This document shows, piece after piece, positions 22,480 to 34,648 of a stretch of 64,000 nucleotides of DNA. The stretch spans positions 31,430 to 95,429 of the forward strand of contig RDEW01000081.1 in the NCBI GenBank assembly GCA_011109175.1, written 5' to 3'. This stretch comes from Dicyema japonicum. Its lineage: Eukaryota; Dicyemida; Rhombozoa; Dicyemidae. The position numbers were made by a program, and so were the translations under genes. Numbering within the stretch: the first letter of the stretch is position 1; each line of letters starts with the position of its first letter. The notes below the pieces were generated by a model. The model saw nothing but the letters and a program-made list of their open reading frames with translations. It made no database searches and was not told where the DNA came from.

Positions 22480-22630
22480 CACATGCGGATTCGCGATTTA
22501 AGGTTCGCATTCCAGCCGATCTTTTTTGAGACGTCTGACGTACTTGGCCCGAACACGTCTAAGTTTTTCAGTTTAATCGCTCTGTTTGCAGGACTGCTAA
22601 AGGGAGAGTCTAGAAAGACACGATGGCACT
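22480..22630 (+). pseudogene. Fragment of CCHC/PD-(D/E)XK non-LTR family, C-terminus
   Basis: Plus-strand translation contains FETSDVLGPNTSKFFSLIAL. This matches the conserved C-terminal segment VxTSGxxxP of the element family also found at 34649-35891, 55020-55470, 59069 and 62135. Short and isolated, so only moderate confidence. The rest of 22054-23640 is AT-rich DNA without recognised genes; it includes the upstream region of the PRC1-like gene. Confidence 0.4.
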
Positions 22631-23674
22631 TCTAGAACTGAAAAAGATTGAACCGATTAAGAAGCTGGCAAAAAGCAACCAAATATTACTCCCAGAATCT
22701 TCCAGAAATTATTAAAACTGTCTCTGAATTTGAAGGAGATGGAGTTTTTTCAATAATGTTTCGATTTTAATTATTTTTGGCAAAAAAATCAGTTACTCAT
22801 TCAAATGAAAAATTTTATGCAGATCTGAACAAAATATAATTTTCATCAGATCAGAGCAATATAAAAAAATTATATTTCAAAAAACCTTTCAGAAATCTGG
22901 GATACTAAGTATTCTTGATTTCTCTTTTTTTAAATTTTTTCGCCAGAAATTTACTCATACCTTCAAAATGCAATAATTGATTTCGTTAATTTTTTATAAT
23001 GCAATTCGTACAGTTAAAAAAAATTTCATGCAAATTTTTTTTAAAAATTCCAATTTTCTTGTTTCCCTAATATTTTTTTTAATTAGATTAAAATACATTT
23101 TCTCTATGACGGGAAAAGAATCACAACCAATTTTTAAAGAACATGGTATTTAATTTTCCTAAGATACGCCTGTCTTTCATGAAACATTTGATTAAGATTC
23201 TGTATGGTAAAGATCACAGTTATTATTAGAGGCCTAGGAAGAAATCCCATTCATATCAACAGTGAACGATACAGGATAATATAAAATAGTTACAACAATA
23301 TCGAGGTCATCAACGCAGTCGTCCATATCCTTTTTGAGGCAAATTTAATAAGTCTGATTTTCTTATGTAATTCCTCCCTTTCTTCACTCTCTGTTGAAGC
23401 GCTTAATCCATTTTAACGTATATCGATGACTATTGTCAGATGAACAGTATGGCTATCCAATCTCCCTAACTTTTAATTTCTTATAATTAATGGTTTATTA
23501 ATCACTTTCCACAGTATTAACTGTAGAGAAAAGATTTTTACTATTGATAAAATTATTATGTAAAGACAAATTTTTTAATCTGAAAACGTTTTGAATTACA
23601 CAATTCTAAATTTTAATAGTCTTTGATAAGCTTTTTCATATTATTATTTATTTAAGCACTTCACAAGAGCCATA

Positions 23675-24372
23675 CTAATTATAGCCCGCATGTGCAGCAA
23701 AAGAAACAAGGTTAGATGTCATCCTTTTCCATGCTCCCCTGTTCCTAGCCAAGGCTCTCATGCTGTCCAGGTCGTCGGCATTTGTTAGGTTTTTTTTTAT
23801 ACTGACCAGGTCTTTTTGTAAGACTATTGGCAGTGTTGTTCTTGGTCTTCCCCGATAGCGGCCTTCTTCACTAACATAGTATGTTTCCATAGATATGTTC
23901 GGTGGGGAAGTTAATTCCATCCTCAGCACGTGTCCGAAGAGCCTCCATCGGGATTCCAGTACTTCTAAGCTGATAGGTCTAGTGCTGCATCTCTTATATA
24001 AAGCATTCCTAGATATTCTCGTAGGCCAAGTAGTTCCTGTTATTTTTCTCAGCTGACCTCTGTGGAACGAGTCTAGTTTTTCATATCCGCTGATGAGGTC
24101 GCCCAAGTTCCAGCGTTATATAAAAGTACGGGTTTTATGAATGAGTCGTATAGTAGGATTCTCATTTTCGTGTCGATGCCTTTTTGATTGAGCCATAAAT
24201 TCTTCAGTTTATATAACGCAGCATTGGCTAGAGTTTTCCTACGTAAAATATCTTCGCTATCTCCCATAAGTGAACCGAGTTTCTTTACTTGTCGCCACTT
24301 CTCTTCTAGGACGTTACTCATCCTTCTTATCTCTGTGAGTTCTGTTTTTCTCTGTTCACAGTAAGAAACCAT
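23675..24372 (-). pseudogene. RTE-like LINE, C-terminal domain
   Basis: Two overlapping frames. 24073-24372 has RRKTLANAALYKLKNLW and KMRILLYDSFIKPVLLYNAG. 23675-24106 has ESRWRLFGHVLRM and RYRGRPRTTLPIVLQKDL, ending AHAGYN-stop. These are the post-RT motifs (RW..FGHVLRM, GRPR) common in RTE-like elements. The same RGRPR...LPIVL block marks related fragments at 52395-52800 and 57040-57172. Confidence 0.82.
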
Positions 24373-25684
24373 TTCCCTAGTACATCTGGTGCTTTTTCTA
24401 ATAGGTTTTCCAGGACCTCTTTGTCTTCAGAAATTAGGTCTACATCGTCCGCGTAGATTACTTCTTCCGTCTTTCCTTGGTATGACGGTCTAAGTTCCCT
24501 CATAGCGGCTTCCAAATAAATTGTGAATAGTAGAGGAGAAAGAGAGTCTCCTTGTGGAGTGCCCGTATTTGTTTCAAATTTTCTTGAATAGGTTTTTCCG
24601 ACTCTCACAAGGAGCTCAGTGTTAGAAAGTAGAATTCGGATCATCCTTAGACTCGATTCATCAAGAAATCCGCCAGTACCCCCATTAATTTGTTCCTGTT
24701 AACCGTATCAAAAGCTCTTGATAGGTCAATTCCCAAAATATTGGTGGCGTTACGGTATCTTTGATATGTTGCACACCTCCATCTGTGACTCCAGACCGCA
24801 TCAGCTGTGGATCTCCCTTCTCGAAAACCACTTTGACTATCTGGTAGGTATTTGTAAGCAGGTCCTTTTATTCGTTCAAGCACAATGTTTGCCAAGACTT
24901 TGCGTAATGAATTTAGTAGTATGATGGGTCGCAAATTTTCGAGCGGTCCTCTGTTTTTGTTAGTTTTTTGTATGGGGATTAGTAGTCCCGTACCCAGAGG
25001 TAGAGTTGAGTTAGTTGAAAACATTTCATTTAGTAGTGTAGCGATTTTTTCAAAAAGGAGGTCAGGGCCGTATTTCAGTAGTTCTGGGTTTATCGCATCT
25101 GGTCCGGGGCTTCTGTTATTCTTGAGTTTTCGGCAGGCCGTTTTGATTTCCTCGGCCGTGATTGGTATCTTAAGGGGTCTTGGCCTTCCATCAAATGGGT
25201 GGATTTCTATGGTTTTGATGTTGAAAAGCTTCTCAAAGTGAGCCGCGATGGCTTCAGTTTGTTCTTTGGTGTTCAGTATCAGCTTACCGTTCTCGTCTTT
25301 TATGGTTAGTCGACTTCGGTTTGTTCGCCGCAGCAAACGGGCAGCGACGTACACCTGTGCGTTGTCTTTCACTTTGTTTACTTCTTCTATACAGGAGGCT
25401 ATTTCTTCTATGAAAAGCTTCTTGTTCAGACCCTTTATTTTTCTTCTGACACGTTGTCTTTCGCCTTGAAGGGCTTTTATCGCATTAGTGTCAGTGGCAT
25501 TTGATTTTCTCATATTTATTTCTTTTAGACTTTTCGCAAGCTCAGGAACATCTGGATGAATAGCCTTCAGGTGCATTTTACTATTCTCCCTTTTGCCAAG
25601 ACATGCTTCAGCAGCTTCGTTGATGGTGTCCTTTGTGCGTTTCCAGGCGTCTTCTAGCGTGGTATCCACCAATACGTCCTGCAA
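24327..25684 (-). pseudogene. RTE-like LINE, reverse transcriptase
   Basis: A 345-codon frame (24647-25684) contains a helical linker, CRKLKNNRSPGPDAINPELL, ENLRPIILLNSLRKVLANIV, DSQSGFREGRSTADAVW and LGIDLSRAFDTVNRNKLM. After a frameshift at about 24645, 24327-24644 gives TGTPQGDSLSPLLFTIYLEA and EEVIYADDVDLISED. All RT blocks including the catalytic YADD are intact, so the element died recently by frameshift rather than by motif decay. Confidence 0.9.
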
Positions 25685-25742
25685 ATTAGTCTGAATGTAT
25701 TGTTGATATCTCTCAGTAGTCTCCGGTTGAGAAATCAGCCTT

Positions 25743-26530
25743 TCAGTCGCGTAGTCGCCTCTGATTTTTCAAATTCGTGATTTTTTGCATTCTGTATTTA
25801 ATGGCATGTTTTTTCAGGGTGAAGGTCGCAATAACCATCTTGTGGTCGCTGACAGTCGTCGAGCCTTCATATGAACGTGCGTTTACTAGAAGGTGTTTGT
25901 CTTTAGCCCGGCATATGACATAATCGATTTGGTTGTATATTGGGACCAGCTTTCCTTCTGAGTTCCTTCGCTTCCCCATCCACGTAGTTTTGTGGCAGGC
26001 AGGATGCGTAAATGCAGTATTGCATAGGAAAAGGTTGTTTGCCATACAAAAGTGACCAAGTATTGTCCCGGGTAAATTTCTTATTCCACGTCCATGTTCT
26101 CCCAAGAAAACATCATCCGGGTTATTCTTCATCCCGACTTTTGCATTCAAATCCCAGCAATGAGTATTAGTGATGACGACTCATATTCGTTGTACGTCCG
26201 TAACAGTGTTGAATAGAAGTCGTCTAGTTCTGTCGGATCTTTCGCTACTCTCCCGCAGTGTGGCGCATAAACATTTACAATTGTCAGAAAGCTCTTCGAA
26301 GGAGGTAAGTCGTTTAGCCGGATTTGTATAACACAGATCCTGTCATTCACACTCCATATACGGTGGACTGCACTTGTCAGCTTTGAGTGGATGGCAAATC
26401 CAAGTCCATAATGTCTTGAGTCGCTCGGCTGACATATAATTCGATATTCGCCAAAGTTTTCATCAAGGCTACAAGTGACTTTCGTCTCTTGTAGACACCC
26501 AATAGAACGTCGTATCTCTCCAGGTCATCA
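25743..26530 (-). pseudogene. RTE-like LINE, EEP endonuclease
   Basis: The frame can be followed from about 26530 (SIGCLQETKVTC, catalytic Glu) through HYGLGFAIHSKL and FLTIVNVYAPH (26147-26350). A one-base deletion near 26147 disrupts the AGD-LNAKVG box. It then continues through NQIDYVICR and TTVSDHKMVIATF (25743-26150), the terminal SDH box. Motif order and spacing are those of an APE-type LINE endonuclease. No ORF1 lies upstream, as expected for RTE. Confidence 0.87.
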
Positions 26531-26564
26531 CAGAGAATCTTCCTCGACCAGGTCGTAGATAAGC

Positions 26565-26612
26565 CTATCCAGAGAATAGGTAATTACCTATCCAGAGAAT
26601 AGGTAATAAGTT
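26565..26612. repeat. Short tandem repeat at a rearrangement junction
   Basis: CTATCCAGAGAATAGGTAA occurs twice in a row, exactly where RTE sequence stops and family A sequence of the duplicated block begins. In copy 1 the same motif (TCCAGAGAATAGGTAA, about 1644) occurs once. Confidence 0.8.
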
Positions 26613-27275
26613 TTTGTAAAGCTACCAACTCTTCCTTCGGAATCAGCTTCATTGGGTTGATTCTTTGGATACGGTCTAGTGCTTCTTAAAGATATCTGGG
26701 GCATTTTCTGTAGAATATGACCCACCTTCTGGCTTGTTCAAAAAGATTTTCATTTTTTCCCTCTTCTGGGCAGTTATTCTTTTTGTAAATCTTCCAGTAC
26801 GAAGAGTCTTTGGTCTTTAGTTTGCTTGCCTCGACCTTCTAATATCGTTCTAGAGCCAGTCTTGTTCCCTCTTCAATGGCTTTTTGATTATCTTTAGTTG
26901 ATCAGTCAATGTAATCCGGTCGATCCAGTCAACACATCTTCTGGTTTGGTCTTAGTCGGTTTCTCTCTTCGGAATAAGGTCCGTCCTTCCAGTTTTTGAG
27001 GTTCCTAGATATGTATCTTCTGTAGTGATTTCAATTTATCGTTGAAATGTCATATCCTTGTGAACACTCACTCAGTAGTGTCCGGAGCCAGGTTCAGTGT
27101 CATCACTTGCGGAATGTGGTCGCTTCCGATGTCCCACATGGTCTTCTGCCTCTCCACATAAGTGTAGAGCGGTGTGAGACAAGGAACACGCCAAGCATAA
27201 CTCCACCATGGTGAGAGAAGTGATTTGGCTCCTCCGACGTCATGATTTCAAAGCCAGTTTTATCACCCAAGCCAG
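26590..27275 (-). pseudogene. Family A retrotransposon ORF2 fragment (duplicated copy)
   Basis: Matches 1644-2320 almost base for base: the linker between EEP and RT plus the 3' end of the EEP domain (SDHIPQ box near 27110). It is cut off at both ends, by the RTE junction on the left and by a deletion at about 27275 on the right. Confidence 0.85.
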
Positions 27276-27279
27276 TTTT

Positions 27280-27482
27280 ATCGGAAATCTATTCGGAAGA
27301 AAGCTCATCTGTGGCTTATCTTCATACATCCGTACTGGTCATAAAGGTATAGAATGTCGCGATCCTTATCGCACTGGTAGAGGAATCGACTGTGATCAAT
27401 AGAGACGAGTTGTCTGTGGAATTAGCCTTCATGGGTTCGTTTGCTTGTTTGGCCAATTCTGTTGAGTCGAGTTTCATAGGTT
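27280..27482 (-). pseudogene. Family A ORF1, N-terminal fragment (duplicated copy)
   Basis: Corresponds to 4474-4673 of copy 1, beginning MKLDSTELAKQANEP near 27475. The join to ORF2 sequence at about 27275 repeats AAGCCAGTTTTATC on both sides, a templated deletion scar. Confidence 0.8.
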
Positions 27483-27660
27483 CACCTCAAATCTCAAATA
27501 GCTCATTCTCGGACTGAATCGACTCTGTAGTTCCTTTTAACAAAAATTTAAAAATCGTATCTCAACCTTAACAAAATTCATCTTGAAAGATTCCAATACA
27601 AACCAGGGATCACTAGCAAGCTTTTCTGATAAGGATTTTGGCTTATTTCCTAAGCAAATT

Positions 27661-28793
27661 CAAGATGTATACTGGGATCTTGATTTGCGGACTGAGAGGT
27701 ATTCCTTCCGAACGTCAGGGTAACAAGGATCTCCAATTTCAAATGTTTTCCGATTTATTTCTTTTTGACTTGGCAATTCAATGCGACAAAAAAGACTTGA
27801 TTCTGTTTTTATACTCCAAAAATCGATGCTTACAGACAGCCACCTGAAGATCTGAAAAATCGTTTAATCAGTTGATTGGATATAAAATTTCGACTCACTT
27901 TCGACTCCCCTATGACCTTCAGGCAATACGGGACCGTGTTACTCTCTCGCCAAAGAAAAATCAATTCTTTAAAGCCCACCTTGGACACTACAGAAGGTCT
28001 TTTTTTGACGTTAGATCCCTGAGGGAGCTAGGATCCACCTTAAAATTCGAGAAATGGTATTTTTCCTCGAAGAAGATAGAATAAAATCTTTATTGAAAAA
28101 ATCAAGAGTAGCGGCCAGTGAGTAGAGGTAGGTAAGAAGTTATGCACTGAGCTAGACAAGGAAGAAGATAAACCGCTTAAACTGATTAATGCGTGGTGGA
28201 GGAGAGGATCAATGATTTCATTGTGAGACACTTCTATCACTACTTTGCCTCATGGTGGATGAAATCCCTTGTTTTCCTTCATGTGAACATGGACGAGGTG
28301 AAAGACTCACATGTCATATACTCGAAGTTGAGAATAAGAGAGTTTAGGATTCTCTAATGTCCGGGTTCCAATCTCGGCAAGCTTAAGGGGTATGTAGGAT
28401 GATATTTAATATGATCCTATGTTTACAACAATTTGAGAAGTTATTTATGATGCCTTGACTCTCTTCCTAAGATTACTTGGCCATTCTGTTCTTTTTCCTT
28501 TTAGAATCATTTTAACCACGTGGTGTCATATGGCTAATCGATGTAAGATTTATCTTCCTTTTAGCGGCGTCACTGCATCCACCTTACAAAGGAGTATCAT
28601 GGTAATGAAAGGCATGCATAGTAAAAAAACTCGAGAAACTAGCATAGTAAAGGATAGAGTAAACACTCACAGAGCAGTCGAATATCACGGAATTGTTAAT
28701 TTAGGGAAGGAATATTTGAAATTTTATAGAATTTTGAGTGCTGGAGGACTGCGGTAGCTGCGATAAATGAACCGTAATCAAAAAGAAGATAAA
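27661..28793. other. Copy-2-specific segment, 1.13 kb
   Basis: Present here but absent between 4852 and 4853 of copy 1. I recognise no coding motifs, terminal inverted repeats or target-site duplication. It contains four ORFs of 66-100 codons without family features. It could be an insertion in copy 2 or a deletion in copy 1. Confidence 0.55.
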
Positions 28794-29755
28794 AGTAGAA
28801 AAAAGCACGTAATGAGGTTAGTTTTGAGTCGACTTATAGGGTTTCCCGACCATTAACACCACTTTCCAGATCAATAGCGTAGCTTTCCGAACCATTACCG
28901 TCATTTTTCCCATTAATAGTGTAACTTTCAAGTCAATAAGGGTAAAACTCATTTAAGGTCGGATTTTCAGTATCCTAAAGACCAAGAAGAGCTATTTCAG
29001 GATCTTCTACTTATATTACTGTAATTTAAATAAAAGTTTGTTTTTACTTAAAAAAATTTTTTACACTTAAAAAATTTAGTCAGGAAACCCAATATCTGCT
29101 GAAGTTATGCTATACACTAGAAAGTGGCAAATAGAATATTTAAACAAATTAGGCTACAGGAATCGTAAAACTTAAATTAATCAAGAATTAGTTTGATTGT
29201 TAACTACAATAATCGTAAAACTTAAATTAATCAAGAATTTATTTGATTGTTGATTAACCAGCCTAAAAAAGAAAAATTACAAAAGTCAATTATAAAGATA
29301 GAGCATTAAATGAATAAATCAATTAGTCGGAAACTTTTGATCGATTCACTACCATCTTCCTATTCATTCTTTTATAATAAGGAGTATTCAGATCGACCCT
29401 CAGAAAATTAAATTTGAAATCATCTTTAGTAAAATTAAAGGCATAAATTTTTACTAATGTTCGGGTTGCTCCGATACTTCAATAGTATTTTCCCTTAAAC
29501 GGACTAACACATACAAAAAATAAAAGGATGAGTGAGGGGTTTGATTGTATAAAAACACAGCTTTTCGAATATGCTTTATCGGAAACTATCATTTTTGATA
29601 AACTTTCTGTGATCGTCTGATTGAAACAATCTTCTGACTTGTTGAGTCTTCCATGGAATTGAATAATTCTGAAATCTTCACACAATTTCTGATATGACCG
29701 TTCTTATTTTCTATTCCGTTGTCGCATTAGAGACTTTGACATAGGACATCTATTT

Positions 29756-30580
29756 TCACGGAAAAACGAATTTTTTTAATTTTTGTCTAAAACATGGTGA
29801 CGTTGTATTGAGCAAAAATAGGAAACCTTTACATCGGTCGTTTCTTAGATTTCCCAGAAAATCATTCGTGAAGTTAATTGTCCTCGTACAAGCCGTTACT
29901 ACCCTATCACATGGATTGAAAAGATTAAGGTGTCGAAGGTAACTCGAAGATCTTTTGGGTTTTTTACGGGGAAGTTTTCTCATCTAGCTTGACGTCAATT
30001 AATAATTTCTCTTGTCTTCTGTATGACGTAAAAAGGATCAAACTGACTTCTCTGGGCTAGCTCTCAATTGATTTCAATAAAGCCACAAACTCAGATTGTT
30101 CAGACTGTCCTGTGATCTTCGCGTCAATAATACTCACATCCAACGACTATATAACCCGCGTAAGATAGTAATATGCCGTTGTAATCTTGTGGAATTGGTA
30201 GATCATTCCCAATAAGATTGAATAAGAGGGGAGGTTGTGGGGAACCTTTAGTAAAGCAATTTAGTGAAAGTCTCAATGCAGACATCGATTACCCTGGTGT
30301 ACTCAGGAAATTCACCAACTATAACTTCAGGAAAAAATTGTGGGATGATCTCACACCAATCAAAGTAAATACCTTCTGGATTTGAATTGACAATCGACTT
30401 TTATTCCAATTCTCTTGTTTAGACCGAATCTTATAAATTCCTTTAATGTATTTAGGTCCATCGCTTATCTTTGAAACAATGCTAAAACCTGGCATCTGGG
30501 AAACAAGTGCAGATGAGTGCCTTTAGGATTCTTGACTGGACAAACTCTAACACAATGCTTCATGAATTTGTTCAGATCCA
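29756..30580 (-). pseudogene. Decayed reverse-transcriptase remnant (duplicated copy)
   Basis: Counterpart of 5822-6650 with the same broken RT-like string (PLLFNLIGNDLPIPQ, LLSYAGYIVVG). It lacks about 17 bases found in copy 1 near 6585-6600. Confidence 0.35.
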
Positions 30581-32086
30581 TCTGGTAATCAAGGTCTCCC
30601 AGTATTCTTACTGTCAGCGTTTATAATGTTCCGTAATTTCTTTCACATCTTGTAAAGTTATCTAGTTCATGGCAATGGATATGCGACTCAGTTTCTTTCC
30701 TTGTAAACGTTTTTCACTTTCGGAGATCTAGTATTAATGTTAATTTGTATCTACTATAGGGACTACCATATATTGGTTTTGGAATCTACATGTGCAGTAA
30801 CTAAGTACTGGTCTTTATTCACGAATTGAAATCCTCTATAGCTACTACCACATCATTATTTTTAAGTTTCGTCTTCAGAATTGATCCTTAATGTATCACT
30901 TAAAGTTAAGTTATTATTATACAATCTTTGAACAGTTTACGGATAACTAACTTCATAACTATTCAAATAAATGTGTTTTATTTTCTTTTAAAATTTGTAA
31001 TGATAATTAAAAAATCACTATTATTTTTCATAATGCTTCATTTAAAAAAATAAAGTTATTAAAATGTCGCGTAGTCAATTGGTCACATGTTTACCAGCGG
31101 TCTGTTTTATATTCCTAAAAGATCCAGTTTTACTACGCAGTCATTTTTTCTTATTTTACAATTTTGTTAATAATTTACCTTTTAAATGCAAAAATTTAAT
31201 TTTTTTAGTTTTCGTCTTCAGAATTGATCCTCAATGTATCACTTTAAGTCAAAGCCGAGGATCCGAAAAGAAGGAAGTATAGAAGCATCTCTGAATAATT
31301 AATGTGAACATTGATCTATAGATCTAGAAAAATGTTATAAGATAAAAGAATATTCGAAATTTTATTTATAAAATAAATTAAAAATTAGATGAGATAAATA
31401 AATATTAGAAATTTCATTACAGTGGCTTTGATGGAGGTTCGTTCCTTTATTGAGCCATAAAACTTCTGTAGAGTTTTGGTATATGTGGGTTGGAAGTCAC
31501 CAGTTTCAAAATTAGTTCCACGTGTGGTGTATCTGGATGATCAGATCTTAGCACTTCTTAAAAAAATAGTCAAATGTCGGGAATTTTATTTAATATTCCA
31601 GGAAATACCGGAAAGATGTTAAGAGTTAATTGACGGCTAATTAAGGTAAATCCACTTCTCACGATCCTTTTTAATCATCAAGCCTATCCATATCCGTAGT
31701 TATGGGTACCCCTAAAATCGAAAGGTGAAGAGAGTGATTTTTTGGTGTTTTTTAGACTAATGGATCACGTGACGGCTCTTAGGATTCAAAGTAGGCACAT
31801 AGCAGTGAGTGGTCCTAAATCGTACCCACAGCTAACTCTAGATTGTATTACATGATCTATATTAACAGATGGAAATAAGGTCGCGAATTGTTTAGAAAAG
31901 GGAGAATTTCTGGAGTGTTGAAACAGAGAAAGGGGATGAAGGCAACTCCGAGTATTATTGGTGTTTGATCACATAAAAAACTGATTGAGTTGGGGTAAGA
32001 TAAGAATTTTTTTCAAATTTTAAGGTTAAAAATGTTTGCCCAAATCATTCATATAACAAACCAACAGAATCACAAATCAAAGAAAA

Positions 32087-34377
32087 TTAAACTAAGTCCC
32101 TTCGTTGTTCCTCAGTCACTGCTTCTTTTTTCTCACTAGCCTTGACATTGCTCTCCACTTGACAGTACAGCTTTTCCATCCTATTCCTCAGTCCATTAAA
32201 ATCAATCCTCATTCTCTGGATGTCATACCTATCATTTTCACTGGTAAACTAAAAGTGACACAACCCATACTCCGGTGAAATTCTCGGATTCCACAATTTT
32301 GTCCTCAAATTCGTTTATTTTACTAACGAACTCCTTCACAGCCACCGATTGCTCATCAAAGTTCTTCATTTCCAAAATTAGTTTTGCACACTTTGAACTC
32401 TCTTCCAACCACGAGTCAATTTTACTGCACAAATCGTTGAAACTCTCAGCAGCGACACAATTCTACAATAATAATAAGTTAAATAACCTTCTCCTGTTCA
32501 CTCAATTCCCGCAAAAGCTTAGCCCTTCTATCATGATAAGCCTCAATCATCATTTCTTTAGTCTCCTCTAACTGTTGAAGACTCGAACATGTGTAAACAT
32601 TCTCTTCCACGCAAGGAAGTTCATTCTTTTTACAGATGCATTGAATCCGCTTGACAATACCCCTGATATTCTTAAGTTTTATATCTGCTTTCTCCACATT
32701 CTTTTCAAACGAGTCCAGATAGTCCAACCACTTATTAATAATATTGACTGATGACACCAACAAGTCATCCCGCATGTCTTCGATCCAAAAGTCCATCCAT
32801 TTCTTTAAAATCTCCAAATATATATTCATCATACAGTCACATCCACGGCATAGTCAAACAACAGTGTATCAATTTGCTCCAAAACTAGCATTCGATGTTT
32901 AATCTGCTTATACAATTTGGTGTTAAAATCCACAAACTCACTAAAAATGTTCTTAATCTCTTCAAGACGATGATCAACGAGACATATCAAAGAATATCCA
33001 TTATCACGCAAGTCTTTAGCAAAATCATCAAAACTCCTAATTATTTGGTCATCCATTGCGTTCATAACAATCCTAATTTCGTTAATCGTAGCCTTGATCA
33101 CTCAATATGAGTACCTTCAAGTTAGACAATCCACGTGAGTTTATTTTTATCTTCATATTCGCCATCCACGCTTCATAACTGTCACATTTGCGATGGAAAT
33201 TCATAGCCAGACTTTCAATCAACTTAAGTCTACAACTTATCAAACACGTGACCTGGTACTTTCGGAATTTAACCATTCCTTGTAACTTTGAGACAAATCC
33301 ACCAAACTAGACCAGTCCTCGATAATATTATTTAGTTGTTCCTCTTCAAACTCACTCCTAGCTCTCAAAATGTTGGAGATGTTCTCCAATTCAACTTTCT
33401 GAGAATACTTTGATGGCATCTCTTGCATGGAAAACCATCGGTATTTCTCTAGCTCTTCCCTCACCTCATCAGAACTCCCAAATTCTGGTCGATTGGACAG
33501 CCAGTCTTTCTTGACATTGATCCACGAGATCATCTCGGGATATCCTCAAGCAGTGGCAAGGAAATCTCACTCTCGCTTACTCCTCGTAGCAAAGAGTATG
33601 CATTCTGTTCTGTCTTGATTGTCTACCAGTAACACAACTCTACACTAATTCATCATGTATAAATTTTTGATAAAGCGAAGAGACATATGTCATAACAGAA
33701 CGCTCATCTGCACGCCCAGCCATATCTAAGATGATAAACCTAGTTACCCTCGGGGTCAAGCATACAGGGTATATCGAGATGCTCCTCTGCTACTTGGAAT
33801 GCTCGCTTTAGATTCTCTTCCGATGTTTCAGGCTTGGGTAAATACGATTAATGCCTGAAATCCGTCAAATTCTATTAGATCTGGTCTGTGTCTATGGATT
33901 ATTGCCGCAAAGGCTAGTCCGTCCTTAAAACTAGTATGGAAGTTATTGACGTTCACTCCTTCATACCCATCAGTCTTTCGTTGACACCACAAAAGCAGCC
34001 CTTCCATGGCAAATTTATCTGTTGATTTAAAAATCCAGCCCTACTTTCCATCGTGATGTCCTGTATTGCGAACCGTAAAATTATAGCCCAGATCACCATC
34101 AGTATAACTTTGACATTTCCGTCGAGTATGTCTGAAAAAAATCAGTACATGAGAAGAGTTTCACTCCCTTGTTGATCATGAATTTAAGAGCCTGATTGAG
34201 GTTCATTATTTGATGAAGCCTGAGGATTTTGGTTTCAACCAGAGGAATTTTCTCGTTGGAAATTACTTCAAGCAGACGAATTAGTAAAATTCCATTGGAG
34301 AAATCAGTGTCAAAGTTAACTATTTGGCAGTTGATTTTCCGGAGGTGGGAATTACACCAAGCTGTAAACACCTTCAT
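32087..34377 (-). pseudogene. ACTN: Second alpha-actinin copy, probably a pseudogene
   Basis: Same 11-exon layout and mini-introns as 8183-10496, including the stop before the EF-hand region (32087-32089). Two lesions are visible. A 20-nt deletion at about 34150 removes the end of exon 1 and the first 5' splice site. A single G is missing at about 33538 (exon 6), turning DIPEMISW into a premature stop. An in-frame codon is also lost in exon 11 (DKGY to DRY). Several amino-acid changes (for example VDNRLEE to VDHRLEE, GFEGKF to EFEDKI) show the copies have diverged beyond sequencing noise. Copy 2 retains the base whose loss breaks exon 1 of copy 1. Confidence 0.85.
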
Positions 34378-34548
34378 TTATAATTTAATTTTACTTTTTT
34401 TTGATGTTTCTCGCTTGAATGATAGAGAATATGATCGCACATCTTCACAAACTTAAGTTAGTTACGTAAAATTTTATTAAAAATGTTGGTTAGCCAATTT
34501 ATAAATATTTTTTACTTAAAATTTAGAACTTCTTTTTTATCTAAAAAT

Positions 34549-34648
34549 TTATGCTTTTCTACCTATAAATGATTTTAAATTTATTGGCCACGTGGTGCAA
34601 CAGTGGGCCCAAAAAGTCATGGCACCACTTAATAAATTTTAATATTTT
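34549..34648. repeat. Long target-site duplication, left copy (about 100 bp)
   Basis: Runs from TTATGCTTTTCTACC to TTTTAATATTTT and recurs at 35892-35992 with about three differences. The empty site, present once, is visible in copy 1 at about 10670-10770. Both repeats share a C (TTATGC) where copy 1 has A, which fits duplication of the copy-2 target. Confidence 0.88.

Larger units (their letters stand above)
23640..26545 (-). mobile_element. RTE-like LINE, nearly full length, inactive
   Basis: On the minus strand: an EEP endonuclease (about 26530-25743), RT (25684-24327) and C-terminal region (24372-23675), then a short 3' UTR ending in an ATTATT/TTA-rich tail at about 23640-23655. RTE-type elements are compact, with one EEP-RT polyprotein and a microsatellite-like 3' end, which fits. 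The 5' end abuts the duplicated block at about 26565. Three visible frame breaks (about 26147, 24645, 24350) inactivate it. Its final 60 bases recur at 41702, 52395 and, in a SINE, at 62921. Confidence 0.85.
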
